From positions 1 to 14,196 of the forward strand of contig CAKTZP010000045.1 of the NCBI GenBank assembly GCA_934636045.1: a DNA stretch of 14,196 nt. The letters run 5' to 3'. This document shows, piece by piece, positions 13,870 through 14,196 of this stretch. The notes below the pieces were generated by a model. That model did not search any database. It saw nothing but the letters and a program-made list of their open reading frames with translations, and was not told where the DNA came from. The translations under genes were made by a program, and so were the position numbers. Positions within the stretch are counted from its first letter, which is position 1. Each line of letters opens with the position of its first letter. Source of the stretch: an uncultured Oscillospiraceae bacterium. GTDB taxonomy: Bacteria; Bacillota; Clostridia; Oscillospirales; Oscillospiraceae.

Positions 13870-13918
13870 TAAACTGATATTTTACCTCGCTGCCGCTCCG
13901 AAAATTGAAAAGAATATT

Positions 13919-13946
13919 TTTACAGATTTTGGCATTATTTTATAAG
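13919..13946 (+). promoter_or_regulatory. Possible promoter in the right-hand intergenic region
   Basis: TTTACA (13919-13924) and TATAAG (13941-13946) are 16 bp apart in an AT-rich island of otherwise GC-rich DNA. It would read rightwards through the inverted repeats at 14045-14136 and out of the window. AT-rich stretches yield such matches by chance. Confidence 0.35.
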
Positions 13947-14044
13947 TTTTCCTGTCCTTGTGCGGACGCGTTCGCGTGTTCGATGCAAGCCGGGCCGAAC
14001 TATCATGAAAATTCTGTATTTTTTCCTGCGGCGCTGCCCGTTTT

Positions 14045-14100
14045 CCGCGCTCCTTTGACCGATTTCCGGGATTTTCCCCGCAATCCGTCAAGGAGCGCGG
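14045..14100. repeat. Long inverted repeat (14-bp arms, one bulge)
   Basis: CCGCGCTCCTTTGAC (14045-14059) pairs with GTCAAGGAGCGCGG (14087-14100) with one unpaired T, around a 27-base loop. No T-run follows on either strand. The right arm contains AAGGAG, so folding would hide a Shine-Dalgarno-like sequence. Confidence 0.6.
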
Positions 14101-14113
14101 AGCGCGTAACGCC

Positions 14114-14136
14114 CTGTTCGGAGAAATTCCGAACAG
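14114..14136. repeat. Perfect 9-bp inverted repeat CTGTTCGGA-GAAAT-TCCGAACAG
   Basis: The arms 14114-14122 and 14128-14136 are perfectly complementary around a 5-base centre. It is either an operator for a dimeric repressor or an RNA hairpin; an AAGGAG (14140-14145) follows 3 bases later. No T-run, so not a standard terminator. Confidence 0.6.
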
Positions 14137-14196
14137 CACAAGGAGAGAACCGGTTTCCCGCGCGACGACACAGTTGCGCAATATTTTAATAGATGC

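Larger units (their letters stand above)
13870..14196. other. 327-bp stretch without a convincing gene
   Basis: Short open frames exist on both strands (13905-14189 and 13882-14181), but neither has a ribosome binding site, a recognisable motif or normal codon use. The stretch begins AT-rich with a possible promoter and turns GC-rich, with two inverted repeats (14045-14100 and 14114-14136). An AAGGAG at 14140-14145 has no start codon at the right distance. No intrinsic terminator was found after the hydantoinase gene. Confidence 0.6.

Noticed and set aside
14045..14136. Inverted repeats at the right edge as intrinsic terminators of the hydantoinase operon
   Set aside because: Neither hairpin is followed by a T-run on either strand, and they begin about 175 bp after the stop codon.
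13882..14189. Overlapping open frames of about 95-99 codons on both strands in the last 300 bases
   Set aside because: They have no ribosome binding site and no family motif, and they contain the inverted repeats; composition does not resemble the neighbouring genes.

Overview
The window reads as GC-rich Firmicutes DNA, most likely a gut-type Clostridia (Oscillospirales-like). The signs are codons ending mostly in G or C, strong AGGAGG-type ribosome binding sites, one GTG and one TTG start, and tightly packed operons. The organism is inferred from sequence style only. No rRNA, tRNA, CRISPR array, insertion sequence or phage gene was seen.

Left edge (1-1653). This part looks like housekeeping. 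The first 24 codons of a THUMP-type RNA methyltransferase leave the window on the minus strand. Diverging from it is a two-gene membrane operon on the plus strand: a short NfeD-family protein and an SPFH/stomatin-like protein. It ends in a very strong intrinsic terminator.

Centre and right (1674-13869). This looks like one catabolic locus built around a divergent control region (5933-6109). Four genes run leftward from it: an ornithine cyclodeaminase/mu-crystallin family dehydrogenase (closest to the 'tyramine oxidase subunit B' type), an M20 metallohydrolase resembling YgeY, a DUF2961/GH172 glycoside hydrolase, and a short SIS-domain sugar-phosphate isomerase. An AraC-family regulator runs rightward. 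After a 149-bp control region come five closely packed genes: a MOFRL-type glycerate 2-kinase, an enolase-superfamily protein, PreT, PreA and a dihydropyrimidinase/hydantoinase.

How they may work together. PreT and PreA form the NAD-dependent dihydropyrimidine dehydrogenase, and the hydantoinase opens the reduced ring. The expected third step, removal of the carbamoyl group, has no obvious canonical gene; the M20 hydrolase is the best local candidate. The kinase and enolase-like genes overlap by 11 bp and could form a phosphorylate-then-eliminate pair. However, the enolase-like protein keeps the metal site and both active-site lysines and lacks the residues aligned with Glu211, His159 and His373 of yeast enolase, so it probably does not carry out the ordinary glycolytic reaction. 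This modified enolase, coupled to a glycerate kinase and a reductive pyrimidine pathway, is the strongest candidate here for an undescribed system. The overall substrate cannot be read from sequence.

Right edge (13870-14196). There are 327 bases without a convincing gene. They hold an AT-rich stretch with a possible promoter, followed by two strong inverted repeats of unknown function.
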